From: Bacillota bacterium
Lineage (GTDB): Bacteria; Bacillota; Clostridia; DSM-8532
Reading direction: 5' to 3'
Assembly: GCA_023443745.1 (NCBI GenBank)
Contig: JAEZTB010000069.1
Coordinates: 20,666 to 84,665 of the forward strand
DNA length: 64,000 nucleotides
The notes under the pieces are model-generated. The model saw nothing but the letters and a program-made list of their open reading frames with translations. It did no database searches and was not told where the DNA came from. Shown here piece by piece: positions 33,395 through 42,424 of this stretch (within the stretch, counting starts at the first letter, position 1; every line of letters starts with the position of its first letter). Both the position numbers and the translations under genes were made by a program.

Positions 33395-34165
33395 ATGGAA
33401 ACGACTAAGAAACACTTTTTCAGCGACATAGGCGTCATGCTTGGACGTTCCATGCGTCATATTTTCCGCAGCATGGACACCATCATCACGGTTTGCATCA
33501 CGCCGATTGCGATGATGCTACTATTCGTCTACGTGCTCGGCGGCGCGATTCAAAGCGGCACGGATAACTATGTGAATTACCTGTTGCCCGGCATCCTGCT
33601 CATTGCGATTGCAAGCGGCATAGCCTATACGGCTTACCGTCTGTTTATGGATATGCAAAGCGGCATATTTGAGCGGTTTCATTCCATGCCGATTGCGCGT
33701 TCGGCCGCGCTGTGGGGGCATGTGCTGACATCACTAATATCCAATGCGTTTTCTGTTGTCGTCATCATTCTTGTAGCGCTCATAATGGGCTTCCGCTCGT
33801 CGGCAGGAGTATTGTCATGGCTTGCCGTGGCAAGTATACTTACGCTGTTTACGTTGGCCTTAACATGGATCGCGGCGATTGCTGGTTTGTCCGCAAAATC
33901 TGTGGATGGTGCAGGTGCCTTTTCCTACCCGCTTATCTTCCTTCCATTTATCAGTTCGGCGTTTGTGCCTACCGAATCGATGCCGTCGGCTGTCCGCGCT
34001 TTTGCCGAAAATCAGCCGGTAACTTCGATAGTGGACGCCATCCGCACGCTCCTGTCAGGGCAACCTGTCGGAAATGACATTTGGATTGCGCTTGCATGGT
34101 GCGTCGGAATTATGCTCGTGGCTTATAACTTTGCGATGAGAGTTTATAAACGCAAAGCAGCTTAA
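33395..34165 (+). CDS. ABC-2-type exporter permease (DrrB-like)
   Basis: This 256-residue protein has six predicted membrane helices and the ABC-2 motif region (FPLIFLPFISSAFVPTE-like segment, PSAVRAFAENQP). It pairs with the preceding ATPase. AAAGGAGG lies 8 bases upstream, inside the end of the ATPase gene. The substrate is likely a hydrophobic drug but is unknown. Confidence 0.9.
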   Translation: METTKKHFFSDIGVMLGRSMRHIFRSMDTIITVCITPIAMMLLFVYVLGGAIQSGTDNYVNYLLPGILLIAIASGIAYTAYRLFMDMQSGIFERFHSMPIARSAALWGHVLTSLISNAFSVVVIILVALIMGFRSSAGVLSWLAVASILTLFTLALTWIAAIAGLSAKSVDGAGAFSYPLIFLPFISSAFVPTESMPSAVRAFAENQPVTSIVDAIRTLLSGQPVGNDIWIALAWCVGIMLVAYNFAMRVYKRKAA

Positions 34166-34225
34166 TGTTTGCAGGCATTATAATAATAGTAGTGAACAAA
34201 AACATCAAGTAAAGGGGATGGTACA

Positions 34226-34330
34226 GTGAGTAAATACGAGTGGATATTATGCCCGGTCTGTGGCAACAAAACACGGCTCAAGATACGTGGTGATACTGAA
34301 AGGTGGTCTACTGATGAGAAGAAGTTATGA
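34226..34330 (+). pseudogene. Truncated cysteine-rich KTR domain protein
   Basis: The first 25 codons (MSKYEWILCPVCGNKTRLKI) match the start of the small zinc-ribbon 'cysteine-rich KTR' proteins common in conjugative transposons. After RGDTE the frame runs into foreign sequence and stops. The second CxxC of the ribbon is missing, so it is broken. GGGGA lies before the GTG. Confidence 0.8.
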
Positions 34331-34373
34331 TAAACAATTTAAAGTTGCAGCTGTAAAATTAGTAGTTGAAGAT
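34314..34373 (+). pseudogene. N-terminal stub of an IS3-type transposase OrfA
   Basis: Twenty codons (MRRSYDKQFKVAAVKLVVE) match the start of IS3-family OrfA proteins. At 34374 it runs into the permease/kinase repeat. It marks an IS-mediated rearrangement. Confidence 0.7.
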
Positions 34374-34374
34374 G

Positions 34375-34531
34375 ATATGCCGCTTGCTATGCTGCAAATC
34401 ATCAGTGCGATGACGGTTACGACTATAACGACAAAAATCGTCGCGCAGATGATTAGGTTTCGACCTTTGTTCCGCAGGAGATTGCGGGACGCGTTTTCTA
34501 AAATATACATAGGTTTTTTTTGTTCATTCAT
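34375..34531 (-). pseudogene. N-terminal fragment of an FtsX/MacB-type ABC permease (copy B)
   Basis: The minus-strand frame starts MNEQKKPMYILENASRNLL, then NKGRNLIICATIFVVIV. It is the same truncated permease as at 25.3 kb and ends at the same codon (SIASGIS). In an ancestral locus the kinase was likely followed by this transporter gene. Only the first helix remains. Confidence 0.75.
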
Positions 34532-34538
34532 AAAAATG

Positions 34539-34574
34539 CCCTCTTACTTGGAATATGTTCCAAGTATAAGAGGG
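34539..34574 (-). terminator. Terminator of the two-component operon
   Basis: CCCTCTTAtaCTTGGAA pairs with TTCCAAGTAAGAGGG on the minus strand and a TTTTTA tail follows. It stands 50 bases after the kinase stop. Confidence 0.8.
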
Positions 34575-34625
34575 TAATCTAACACGTATCAAACTATAAT
34601 ATTATCATTTGTGAACCGCTTCGCT

Positions 34626-36059
34626 TTACCGCGCGGAATCAATATCAACCCAAAAGAGTACGCCACCGCTGGTGTTTTCGATTGCGAACGGGAAACCTTG
34701 TAGCTGAAGTGCCTTTTGCACAATAGTTAGCCCCAAACCATTGCGTCCGCTGCCCGCCGTTCGCGCTTCATCGGCACGATAAAACGGCTCATAGAGTCGG
34801 TATAGTGCTTCTGTCGGAATGTGCGAATTGCCGTTCCAAACAGAAAGCCGAACACTTCCAACCCGCTCCGTTGCCCAAACCCGGATTTCCGAGTTTTCGG
34901 GTGAGTTTTGCGCTGCATTTAGGATTATGTTGGATAGAGCCTTGGAAAACAGCCTGGTATCAAGTGTACAGGTAATGTCCTTACTGATTTCAACAGTCAA
35001 TTGTTGCCCTTTTGCCTCAATGATGGGAATTATCGGAGGCAGGACATCGTTTACGCAATCACTTAGGGTTACTAGTACTAGCTCCCGTTTGCCAATATTG
35101 TCGCCGAGCTTCACTATATCAAGTATCTCCGATACAAGCCGAGTTTGCTCCATATTCAATTTCATACACTCGCGCAGATACGCGGGATATTCATCGGGAG
35201 TAATAACATCTCCTAGCAAACCCTCTAAAATTGCGCTTGTTGCGGCTATCGGCGTTTTCAATTCGTGCGAGGCGGCAGAAAAGAAATATCTTTGGTTTTC
35301 TTCAATAGCCTTAACGTGTTCCATCTCATTCTCGAGTTTGCGAATAGTTGATTTCAGCTCGACGTACATCGAATAAACATCTTCAGCAAGCTGCCCGATT
35401 TCGTCACTGCGCGGGAGCGGCGGCGCAACGTCGCGTAACTGCGCCATACTTCGCGTATCCGCCGCGATACGTCGTACTGGGCTTGCGATGAGCCAGGCGA
35501 ACAACGCAGCGGTTAAGAAGCTCAATACGAGAATCAGCCCGAACATCCATGTCGCTTTAGTAAGTATTTCACCATAAACGGTTCTGCTCGTAAATGGTGT
35601 GATAATGAATAGCTTTACGCCGTTCTCTGAAAGAAGAACTATACGCCCTGGAATGCTGCCTGTCGAGCCAATATCAAACCCATTGTCGGCTATGTTGTTT
35701 TTTTGTGTGATAAGCTTTCCTGATGTAAAAAATTTTTTGTCAAAATCCGGGGGTATTTTAAAATCCTCTGTTTGAAATAGAATCTTCCCATCCGCATTTT
35801 GAAAACAAAACTTAAACGAGCTGTTTTCTTCGTGGAACTTCCGCGCAAACTCGGTGATTTCCTCATCTGTTTTCCCCTTCAACTGCGTCAACAATGGAAG
35901 GAAGTTTTCCGTGGCTTGCTTTTGTTGAGTCAAGGTGACGGCGGTTTTGATTTGGTTTGAAAAAAACGCAAACATACCGCTGATGACAATTAGCAGAATC
36001 AGCATTGTGTAAAGTAACACTTTGCCGAATATGCCGAAAAATCTTTTTTTACTCTTCAT
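34626..36059 (-). CDS. Sensor histidine kinase of the two-component system
   Basis: This 477-residue protein has two membrane helices (about residues 12-35 and 168-190) around an extracellular sensor of 130 residues. A HAMP region, the phospho-acceptor HisKA motif SAASHELKTPIAATSAILEG at about residue 265, and a HATPase_c domain (NIILNAAQNS, GRNGLGLTIVQKAL) follow. It overlaps the regulator gene by 11 bases. The stimulus is unknown. Position beside a transporter operon suggests it senses the transported compound or envelope stress. Confidence 0.92.
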   Translation of the reverse strand: MKSKKRFFGIFGKVLLYTMLILLIVISGMFAFFSNQIKTAVTLTQQKQATENFLPLLTQLKGKTDEEITEFARKFHEENSSFKFCFQNADGKILFQTEDFKIPPDFDKKFFTSGKLITQKNNIADNGFDIGSTGSIPGRIVLLSENGVKLFIITPFTSRTVYGEILTKATWMFGLILVLSFLTAALFAWLIASPVRRIAADTRSMAQLRDVAPPLPRSDEIGQLAEDVYSMYVELKSTIRKLENEMEHVKAIEENQRYFFSAASHELKTPIAATSAILEGLLGDVITPDEYPAYLRECMKLNMEQTRLVSEILDIVKLGDNIGKRELVLVTLSDCVNDVLPPIIPIIEAKGQQLTVEISKDITCTLDTRLFSKALSNIILNAAQNSPENSEIRVWATERVGSVRLSVWNGNSHIPTEALYRLYEPFYRADEARTAGSGRNGLGLTIVQKALQLQGFPFAIENTSGGVLFWVDIDSAR

Positions 36060-36720
36060 TGTTATTTGCCTCCAAGTAATATCCTACGCCCTTGACTGTG
36101 CGGATTAGCTTCTCCGGAAGTTTATCCCGCAGTTTTTTTATACTGGCATGAATAATGCCTTCGTTACCCTCGAAGCCATATCCCCAAATGCGGGTCAGAA
36201 ACGTTTCGTGGGAAACGATCTTCCCGGCGTTTCGTACGAACAGCTCCAGAATTTCAAACTCTTTTGGTGTAAGTAGGATTTTCTCGCCGTCATATTCCGC
36301 GCCGTAGGTTTCCGGGTACAAAATCAGCTTGCCCGCTTGAATTTCCTTTTTCAGAACGCCGCTACGCCGCAGAAGTGCCTCCGTTCGCTTAACGAGAATC
36401 GGCATTGAGAACGGCTTGGTCACATAATCATCCGTTTGTCCCTCGAAAGCGCGTAGCTGATTGTCATCGTCCGACAGCGCGGTCATCATCAGCACCGGGG
36501 TGTCGTGAATTTTTCGCAGTTCGCGAAGCAATTCCTGCCCGTTTATACCAGGTAACATAATGTCGAGTATTATGAGATCATATTTTTTGTCATAAAAACG
36601 CTCAAGCGCTGAATTGCCATCAATGCAGGCATCAACAAGCCAGCCCTCTTTGCGGAAAAATTTGCAAACCATATCCTGTAAACGTGCGTCGTCCTCAACG
36701 ACAAGAATCTGTATGCTCAC
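36049..36720 (-). CDS. OmpR-family response regulator
   Basis: This 223-residue protein has a receiver domain (VVEDD acid pocket, phospho-Asp in DLIILDIMLPG at about residue 51, KPFS) and a C-terminal winged helix (LLTPKEFEILELF, TVKGVGYYLE). The GTG at 36720 is chosen because GGAGG lies 9 bases upstream; the GTG at 36729 overlaps that site. The regulator likely binds the repeats in the divergent promoter region and controls both operons. Confidence 0.92.
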   Translation of the reverse strand: MSIQILVVEDDARLQDMVCKFFRKEGWLVDACIDGNSALERFYDKKYDLIILDIMLPGINGQELLRELRKIHDTPVLMMTALSDDDNQLRAFEGQTDDYVTKPFSMPILVKRTEALLRRSGVLKKEIQAGKLILYPETYGAEYDGEKILLTPKEFEILELFVRNAGKIVSHETFLTRIWGYGFEGNEGIIHASIKKLRDKLPEKLIRTVKGVGYYLEANNNEE

Positions 36721-36739
36721 AGTAATCACCTCCGACTAC

Positions 36740-36887
36740 ATTATAATATGCGAATCTAACTCTAATCTAATTTATGATATTAATATAAGCAATAATTTGC
36801 TTTAAAACAAGTGTCATAACATAATCTCAGGACAGCATCGAATTTTTTGGCAAAAGTTAGATTGGAGTTAGATTTGCCTGGTAGAAT
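36740..36887. promoter_or_regulatory. Divergent promoters with matching response-regulator direct repeats
   Basis: Each promoter has a pair of direct repeats spaced 11 bases apart (one helical turn). To the right: GTTAGATT at 36856-36863 and 36867-36874, then 7 bases, then -10 TAGAAT (36882-36887). To the left, on the minus strand: ATTAGATT (36764-36771) and GTTAGATT (36753-36760), then 7 bases, then -10 TATAAT (36740-36745). Spacing is identical, and the repeats replace a -35 box, as for OmpR-type activation. Confidence 0.85.
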
Positions 36888-36936
36888 ATGGTCACAAAAT
36901 ATAAATTGTTACTATCCAGGCTTAGGAGGTTTAACT

Positions 36937-38457
36937 ATGAAAAAAACAGTTGTTAGTGGTCTGCTGGTCGCTACCATTGCATTAACCACGCTTGCTGGTT
37001 GTGGTACTAAAACGGTGACAGACTACAAGAAAATTATGGATAGCGATGTATCAGGCGAGATAACAGTTTCTTGTTACGACAGCACAACATACAAAAGCTA
37101 TTTAGAGAAAGCGGCAAATCTATTTGAAGAAAAATATCCCGGTACAAAGGTTAATGTAGAGAGCGTAGGAGCTATGCCCGAAGTGAAAACTCAGCAAGAT
37201 GGCGGTAAAACTTTGGCGGTGGTAACAACCAGCGACAATGACCAACAAGCGAAAGACGATTATGTGAGCAAGGTAAACACAGAAATAATGAGCGGCGGTG
37301 GAGCAGACATTCTTGCTATGGATGTCTTGCCCTATTATAAATATGCCAATAATGGTCAACTAGAAGATTTGAACAACTTCGAACAAAATGACCCCGACTA
37401 CAATAAAGCCGATTACACTGGAAATGTTTTAGATGCAATTGCCTATAAAGGCGGACAGTATATTTTCCCAATGGACTATACCTTTGACTATTTCGCTTAT
37501 GATAGTTCGCTTATGGCTGACTTCCCAACTCAGGATAAACTTACATATAAAGATGTGATAAATGCTGCAGAGGATGCATCTGCAAGTACAGATAACAAAA
37601 TTTTCGGCCAAAGTGCATACTCTTCTCAAGAAGGAGCCAGTTTCTTTGAAAAGGTATATTCATTAGACTATACAAATTTTGTGGACATTATAAATAAAAA
37701 GGTAGATTTCACTAGCGGTGAGTTTGCGAAATTACTGGAAACCGTAAAAAGCTATGAGGACAGCGGGTATATTAACCCTGCAAATGTGACAGATAAGGAG
37801 GCATCGCGTGAAAATAGCCTTGATAAATTCGCAGCTGATAATGCAGAAAAATACTTTGCGAAGTTTAACTCCAATTTTAATCTCGTTAATCAATTTACAC
37901 GAAATTTAGGCACAAAAATGAGCATTATGCGACAAGCTGGTATCAGTGGCAGTTCGGAAAATGACGAAATAGCGGGGTTGGTATCAAATGATAAAGGTGA
38001 GGTTCATTTCTCATACGCTCAAAGCTATGGCATAAATTCAAATTCAAAGAATAAACGCACAGCATGGGAGTTTGTAAAATTTTTAGCAAGTGACGAAATG
38101 CAGTCAAGTGGCTTGGGTTCTCCAAACAGTATCCCAATAAACAACAATGCAAAGGGAAAAATAGCATCTATGCTTATAACCGGTGAGGCGATGCAAAAGC
38201 GTGCGGCAGCAAGTGGACTTGCAGGCAATGAGCAAGAAGTATCGAAAGAATTGACGCCCGAGCAGCAGCAGGCATTGGGTAATTACATGGAAACGCTGGA
38301 TAAGTTCACAAAATTGTTGAACAGATATGATGTTCACGATGAAAAAATAGACAATATGGTAATAACGGAGGTAAAAAACTTCTTCACGGGTGAAAAAACA
38401 GCCGATGAGGTTGCAAAAACGCTTCAAAGCAAAGTGGAGTTATATTTAAACGAATAG
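36937..38457 (+). CDS. Extracellular solute-binding lipoprotein (ABC family 1)
   Basis: This 506-residue protein starts with a lipoprotein signal (MKKTVVSGLLVATIAL, lipobox LAGC at about residue 22). The mature part has the family-1 sugar-type binding fold (ITVSCYDSTTYKSYLEKAAN, VNTEIMSGGGADILAMD). It should capture a ligand outside the membrane and hand it to the two permeases encoded next. Two conserved features point to a non-sugar ligand: the length is above the family average, and an efflux-type adaptor is in the same operon. AGGAGG lies 9 bases upstream. Confidence 0.85.
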   Translation: MKKTVVSGLLVATIALTTLAGCGTKTVTDYKKIMDSDVSGEITVSCYDSTTYKSYLEKAANLFEEKYPGTKVNVESVGAMPEVKTQQDGGKTLAVVTTSDNDQQAKDDYVSKVNTEIMSGGGADILAMDVLPYYKYANNGQLEDLNNFEQNDPDYNKADYTGNVLDAIAYKGGQYIFPMDYTFDYFAYDSSLMADFPTQDKLTYKDVINAAEDASASTDNKIFGQSAYSSQEGASFFEKVYSLDYTNFVDIINKKVDFTSGEFAKLLETVKSYEDSGYINPANVTDKEASRENSLDKFAADNAEKYFAKFNSNFNLVNQFTRNLGTKMSIMRQAGISGSSENDEIAGLVSNDKGEVHFSYAQSYGINSNSKNKRTAWEFVKFLASDEMQSSGLGSPNSIPINNNAKGKIASMLITGEAMQKRAAASGLAGNEQEVSKELTPEQQQALGNYMETLDKFTKLLNRYDVHDEKIDNMVITEVKNFFTGEKTADEVAKTLQSKVELYLNE

Positions 38458-38473
38458 AGGTGAATAAGGGCTT

Positions 38474-39319
38474 ATGAAGAAAGTCAAAGACCAAGCAATA
38501 TGGTTTATACTTCCGAGTGCGATAGGCTTTATAATCTTCTTCATCTTCCCTTTTATTATCTCGCTGGGCTACGCATTTTTGGATAAGCCAGTAGGCGGGC
38601 AGTTCGTATGGTTTCAAAATTTTATAAGCTTATTCCAAAACTCTTCCTACCAGAAGGCGCTCCGAAACACGACAATTTTTATGGGGCTCTGCGTACCACT
38701 CAATATACTATGTTCGCTTGGAATCAGTATGGTGATAAACAATGTGAAACGATATAAGCAGTTATTCACGCTCGTGTTCCTTATCCCGCTTGTGATACCC
38801 TCGGGGTCGATGGTGTTCTTTTGGAAAATGATGTTTGCAAACGATGGCTTTATAAATGGGATAATAGTGAATTTGGGTGGATCGGCAATACATTGGTTGG
38901 AAACGGGTTGGGCGTTATTCGTTATAGTTCTGATTTTTATATGGAAGAATCTAGGATACAACATAGTGTTATTGATTTCAGGAATAAGTACAATACCTAA
39001 AGATTATTACGAAGCGGCAAGCATGGACGGCGCGAGTAAGTGGCAGAGTTTTAAGTTTATTACACTCCCTTATCTCGTGCCCACGTTCGTGCTTACCACA
39101 TTGATGTCTATCATTAACTCGTTTAAGGTGTTTAAGGAAATATATTTAATTACCGGCGACTATCCGCATGAGAGCATTTATATGTTGCAACACTTTATGA
39201 ACAATATGTTCAGTTCGCTAAATTATCAGAAACTCACCACGGCAACGACAGTTTTGGTGATAGCGATAACATTTATAACTATGGGGTTATTTAAGATAGA
39301 GCGGAGGGTTGCTGCATGA
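38474..39319 (+). CDS. Sugar-type ABC permease (MalF/UgpA-like)
   Basis: This 281-residue protein has six helices. The EAA loop YEAASMDGASKWQSFKFITL (about residues 178-197) is the ATPase contact of importer permeases. It follows the binding-protein gene by 16 bases. It overlaps the next permease gene by 4 bases, so both are translated together. No signal for an unusual change is seen. Confidence 0.9.
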   Translation: MKKVKDQAIWFILPSAIGFIIFFIFPFIISLGYAFLDKPVGGQFVWFQNFISLFQNSSYQKALRNTTIFMGLCVPLNILCSLGISMVINNVKRYKQLFTLVFLIPLVIPSGSMVFFWKMMFANDGFINGIIVNLGGSAIHWLETGWALFVIVLIFIWKNLGYNIVLLISGISTIPKDYYEAASMDGASKWQSFKFITLPYLVPTFVLTTLMSIINSFKVFKEIYLITGDYPHESIYMLQHFMNNMFSSLNYQKLTTATTVLVIAITFITMGLFKIERRVAA

Positions 39320-40167
39320 AGAAGAGCTATGCAATTTTAATGGTTTTAAGCGTTATATTCATTCTGCCTCTGCTTATAACTATTACAAATTCGTTTATAA
39401 GTGAAGCAGAAATTGCGCTTAACTATACCACAAAGTTATCAACTTTTGATGTAGTAGGGGGAGTCACACAAAAATTTGTTAATTTCGTGTTGATTCCGGC
39501 AAGTGTTACACTTAGCCAATATATAGCTGTTTTATTTGAACAGCCTACATTTATTGTTTTGCTCATGAACTCGATAAAAATCACTTTGCCAGTTGTGTTA
39601 GGCAATACGGCGGTATCCCTGCTTTGTGCATATGCCTTCACAATTTGGAAGTGGAAACACAAAGAGAAAATTTTTTTCGTTTATATAATTGTAATGCTGA
39701 TGCCGCTCCAAGCTGTTTTAGTTCCCAATTACATAATTGCGGATTGGATGAATATAAAAACGAGTTACCTTGCTATCATACTTCCCGGTATTTTTTCTCC
39801 CTTTGGAGTTTTCTTGCTTAGGCAGAGCATGAAAGCGATACCCAAAGAATACTTCGAGGCGGCAAAAATTGACGGTGCGAGCGATTGGTATATATTCATT
39901 TACATCGTCTTGCCTCAGATGAAATCAGGTATCGCCGCACTTAGTATGCTGGTGTTCATCGAATATTGGAATTTGGTTGAACAAGTTATTGTGTTTATAA
40001 AAGACTATTTTAGGGAACCGCTTTCGGTGTTTTTATCAAGAATTGCTGATGGACGAATAGGACTAATTTTTGCTGCAAGTTGTGTGTTTATGTTTCTGCC
40101 ACTGTGGTTTTTAGCAATGGGGCAGCGGAATCTAGAAAAAGGCATAGAACTTTCGGGAGTAAAATAA
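39316..40167 (+). CDS. Sugar-type ABC permease (MalG/UgpE-like)
   Basis: This 283-residue protein has six helices and an EAA loop (YFEAAKIDGASDWYIFIYIV at about residues 178-197). It forms the second half of the importer channel with the preceding gene. Unlike typical MalG, it has a longer first extracellular loop (about 60 residues). Its stop is directly followed by the adaptor gene's ATG. Confidence 0.9.
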   Translation: MKKSYAILMVLSVIFILPLLITITNSFISEAEIALNYTTKLSTFDVVGGVTQKFVNFVLIPASVTLSQYIAVLFEQPTFIVLLMNSIKITLPVVLGNTAVSLLCAYAFTIWKWKHKEKIFFVYIIVMLMPLQAVLVPNYIIADWMNIKTSYLAIILPGIFSPFGVFLLRQSMKAIPKEYFEAAKIDGASDWYIFIYIVLPQMKSGIAALSMLVFIEYWNLVEQVIVFIKDYFREPLSVFLSRIADGRIGLIFAASCVFMFLPLWFLAMGQRNLEKGIELSGVK

Positions 40168-41415
40168 ATGAGCAAATATCTAAACATTAAAGCAATAGGA
40201 ATAACAATTTTGGCAATTTTAGTGTTGTGTTTGTTTTTGTCAAAAACAATATATTCATTTAACATGCCACAAATCACAGCAACTATCCCTTTTAACGGGA
40301 AACTAAACAAAACGGAAACTGCTAATGGTATTGCAAATTGGGCAGAAAAAGAGTCCGTTTGTATAGAAGTTGCGGGAAAAGTTGAGGAAGTGCTAGTTAA
40401 GGAAGGCGAAACTGTTTACAAAGGGCAGGAGCTTGTGCGTCTATCTGTTAATAATGATGAAATGAATAAAATCAAAGAATTGAAAATTGCCCGCGCCAAA
40501 TTAGACCTTGATATTGAAAATATAAATATAAAAATCGGAAAAGCAAACGCAGACTTGACAGCATTGAAAACAGAGCAAGCACAAGAGATAAAAAAAGCAC
40601 AGGACAATTACGACCGCATGAATAGTTTGTATCAAGCAGGCGCAATAGCGCAGGTGGAATGGGAAACAGCGGAATATAATTTAAAATCCACAATAGACAA
40701 GTATAACAAGCTAGTTGCGGATTTGAAAAATCTGATGTTGACATACAATCAAGATATTAAAGGCAAGCAATTAGACCTCAAAAACAATGACGTTCAGCTT
40801 GCGCGATATAATGACATTCTATCAACCAACGGGAACATCAAAGCAGAAACCGCTGGAATAGTAGGCGAAATTGCCATTAACAAAGGCGATATTGTAACAG
40901 CAAACCAGTCTGTTATGACGATAGGTATAGGCGAAAATTTTACGATTGAATGCAGCATACCGCTTGAAAACAGTTTTGTAGCGGTTGGCGACACTTGCAA
41001 ACTCACAAACTCCAGCCACTCTTTTGATGGGATAGTTGACAAAATCCTTTCAGATGAAAAAACAAAGGCGGTTAGTATCACTGTTAGCGATGGGAATATC
41101 ACTCCAAACGAGAGCTTTTCCATAACATTCTCAAAAGAGGGCAAACAAACAGAAAAACTTGTGCCCAACGGAGCAATTCAGCAGGATAGCTCGGGTTACT
41201 TCCTTTACAAAATCAGCAGTAGGAAAGGTGTATTGGGCGATGAGTATTATACTGAAAAATTGCCGATATACATTGGCGATTCAGACAACACGAACACAGT
41301 TATATTAAATGATATAGGCTTTTTTGAGCCAGTAGTTCTGTCGAGCAATAAGCCTTTTAGTGAGGGGGATACGATAGTTCTTAAAAACGGTGGTGATTTC
41401 TTTGAAAAGGATTAA
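40168..41415 (+). CDS. HlyD/MacA-like membrane fusion (adaptor) protein
   Basis: This 415-residue protein has one N-terminal membrane helix (about residues 8-28). A biotinyl-lipoyl-like half (EVAGKVEEVLVKEGETVYKG), a coiled-coil hairpin (residues about 95-210) and a second lipoyl half (IKAETAGIVGEIAINKGDIV) follow, then a beta-barrel region. Adaptor proteins of this type work with exporters such as MacB. It is unusual that it stands in an operon with a binding-protein-dependent importer. It overlaps the next gene. Confidence 0.85.
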   Translation: MSKYLNIKAIGITILAILVLCLFLSKTIYSFNMPQITATIPFNGKLNKTETANGIANWAEKESVCIEVAGKVEEVLVKEGETVYKGQELVRLSVNNDEMNKIKELKIARAKLDLDIENINIKIGKANADLTALKTEQAQEIKKAQDNYDRMNSLYQAGAIAQVEWETAEYNLKSTIDKYNKLVADLKNLMLTYNQDIKGKQLDLKNNDVQLARYNDILSTNGNIKAETAGIVGEIAINKGDIVTANQSVMTIGIGENFTIECSIPLENSFVAVGDTCKLTNSSHSFDGIVDKILSDEKTKAVSITVSDGNITPNESFSITFSKEGKQTEKLVPNGAIQQDSSGYFLYKISSRKGVLGDEYYTEKLPIYIGDSDNTNTVILNDIGFFEPVVLSSNKPFSEGDTIVLKNGGDFFEKD

Positions 41416-42424
41416 TTTGACTGTAATTGCTTTAACTATTTGTGGGGTAGCATTGATAACCCTGCTTGTTTTAGGGATGGATGCGCAAGGGAACGAGAAT
41501 TTGTTTTTCGCTTGCCCGCAGGTGAATGAAGCTGTTTCGATTGAAAAAGCTGATGAAACAGAAGCTAAATTAACATACGAAATAGTCGATACAGTTCGGG
41601 TTAAGGCTGCCGTCAACATTGATGCTAGACAAATCGGAACGAACCATTTTTATAATGACATTATGGGTTACGCAATGACGAGTGGCAGCTTTTTTACGCT
41701 GAATGCTCAGCAAGAAAAACGCAAAGTAGCTGTGTTAAATGAAACATTAGCGATGGAAAGTTTTGGAAGTTTTGACATCGCTGGTAACAAAATTAGCCTG
41801 AACAATGAAATGTATGTCATTGTAGGGGTTATCAAGGATAATAAAGAGGAAACCGCAGTTTATGTTCCAGCGATTTTGACCAATACGAGTATATCCAATT
41901 TTATAGAAGTTATCGAAACGGAGGAGGCAACGCTTGCGAATTTGAAGAGTTTAGGAGTTAGTCAGAATAGTTTTTATTTAGCTAATTTAGGCGAATTTAC
42001 AAAAGTTATTAAATCAAAATTCGCACTTGCATGGTGGCTTATAGCATTAGTGGTTTCAAGTTTTCTATCGATAAAAGGTGTAAAAGTTATCGGGGAATCA
42101 GTGCATAAAGTCAAAAGACTATACAAAGAAGAATATTTGGGCGAAGTTATAAAATCGTGTGAAGTGCGAAAAATCATGCTATTTGCGATTGGTGCTTTAA
42201 TGGGAATTGGTATAGGAATTTATGCAATGCTACAATCAGCGCAAATATTCCTAAGTTGGAGTAAATATGCCAATGCGCTAGAAGGCATATCGACATTAGC
42301 ATTTGGCGGAAAAATCAGTGCTTTACAGAAACTTTCGCTATATTCAGATTCAGCTTTTGCATTTTTTATTGGAGGTGTTGGTATTGGCATCATTGGAGCT
42401 TTCAGGCATAAACAAAACGTATGA
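41402..42424 (+). CDS. MacB/FtsX-like membrane protein without its own ATPase
   Basis: This 340-residue protein has a first helix (about residues 7-25), a large extracellular domain (about 26-195) and three or four C-terminal helices. The domain has the MacB-core features SGSFFTLNAQQEKRKVAVLN and IVGVIKDNKEE. The TTG at 41402 (MKRINLTVI) is the best start, with GGTGGTGAT upstream; the frame is open from 41390. It lacks an ATPase and no MacB ATPase gene is near, so it may share the MalK-type ATPase encoded next. The overlap with both neighbours (14 and 41 bases) supports co-translation. Confidence 0.8.
   Translation: MKRINLTVIALTICGVALITLLVLGMDAQGNENLFFACPQVNEAVSIEKADETEAKLTYEIVDTVRVKAAVNIDARQIGTNHFYNDIMGYAMTSGSFFTLNAQQEKRKVAVLNETLAMESFGSFDIAGNKISLNNEMYVIVGVIKDNKEETAVYVPAILTNTSISNFIEVIETEEATLANLKSLGVSQNSFYLANLGEFTKVIKSKFALAWWLIALVVSSFLSIKGVKVIGESVHKVKRLYKEEYLGEVIKSCEVRKIMLFAIGALMGIGIGIYAMLQSAQIFLSWSKYANALEGISTLAFGGKISALQKLSLYSDSAFAFFIGGVGIGIIGAFRHKQNV

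Larger units (their letters stand above)
34374..34654. repeat. Direct repeat copy B: permease start, hairpin and histidine-kinase tail
   Basis: This matches 25243-25536 in the same orientation. Here the kinase gene continues intact to the right. The terminator hairpin of the kinase operon is at 34539-34574; on the minus strand it is followed by TTTTT. Confidence 0.85.
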
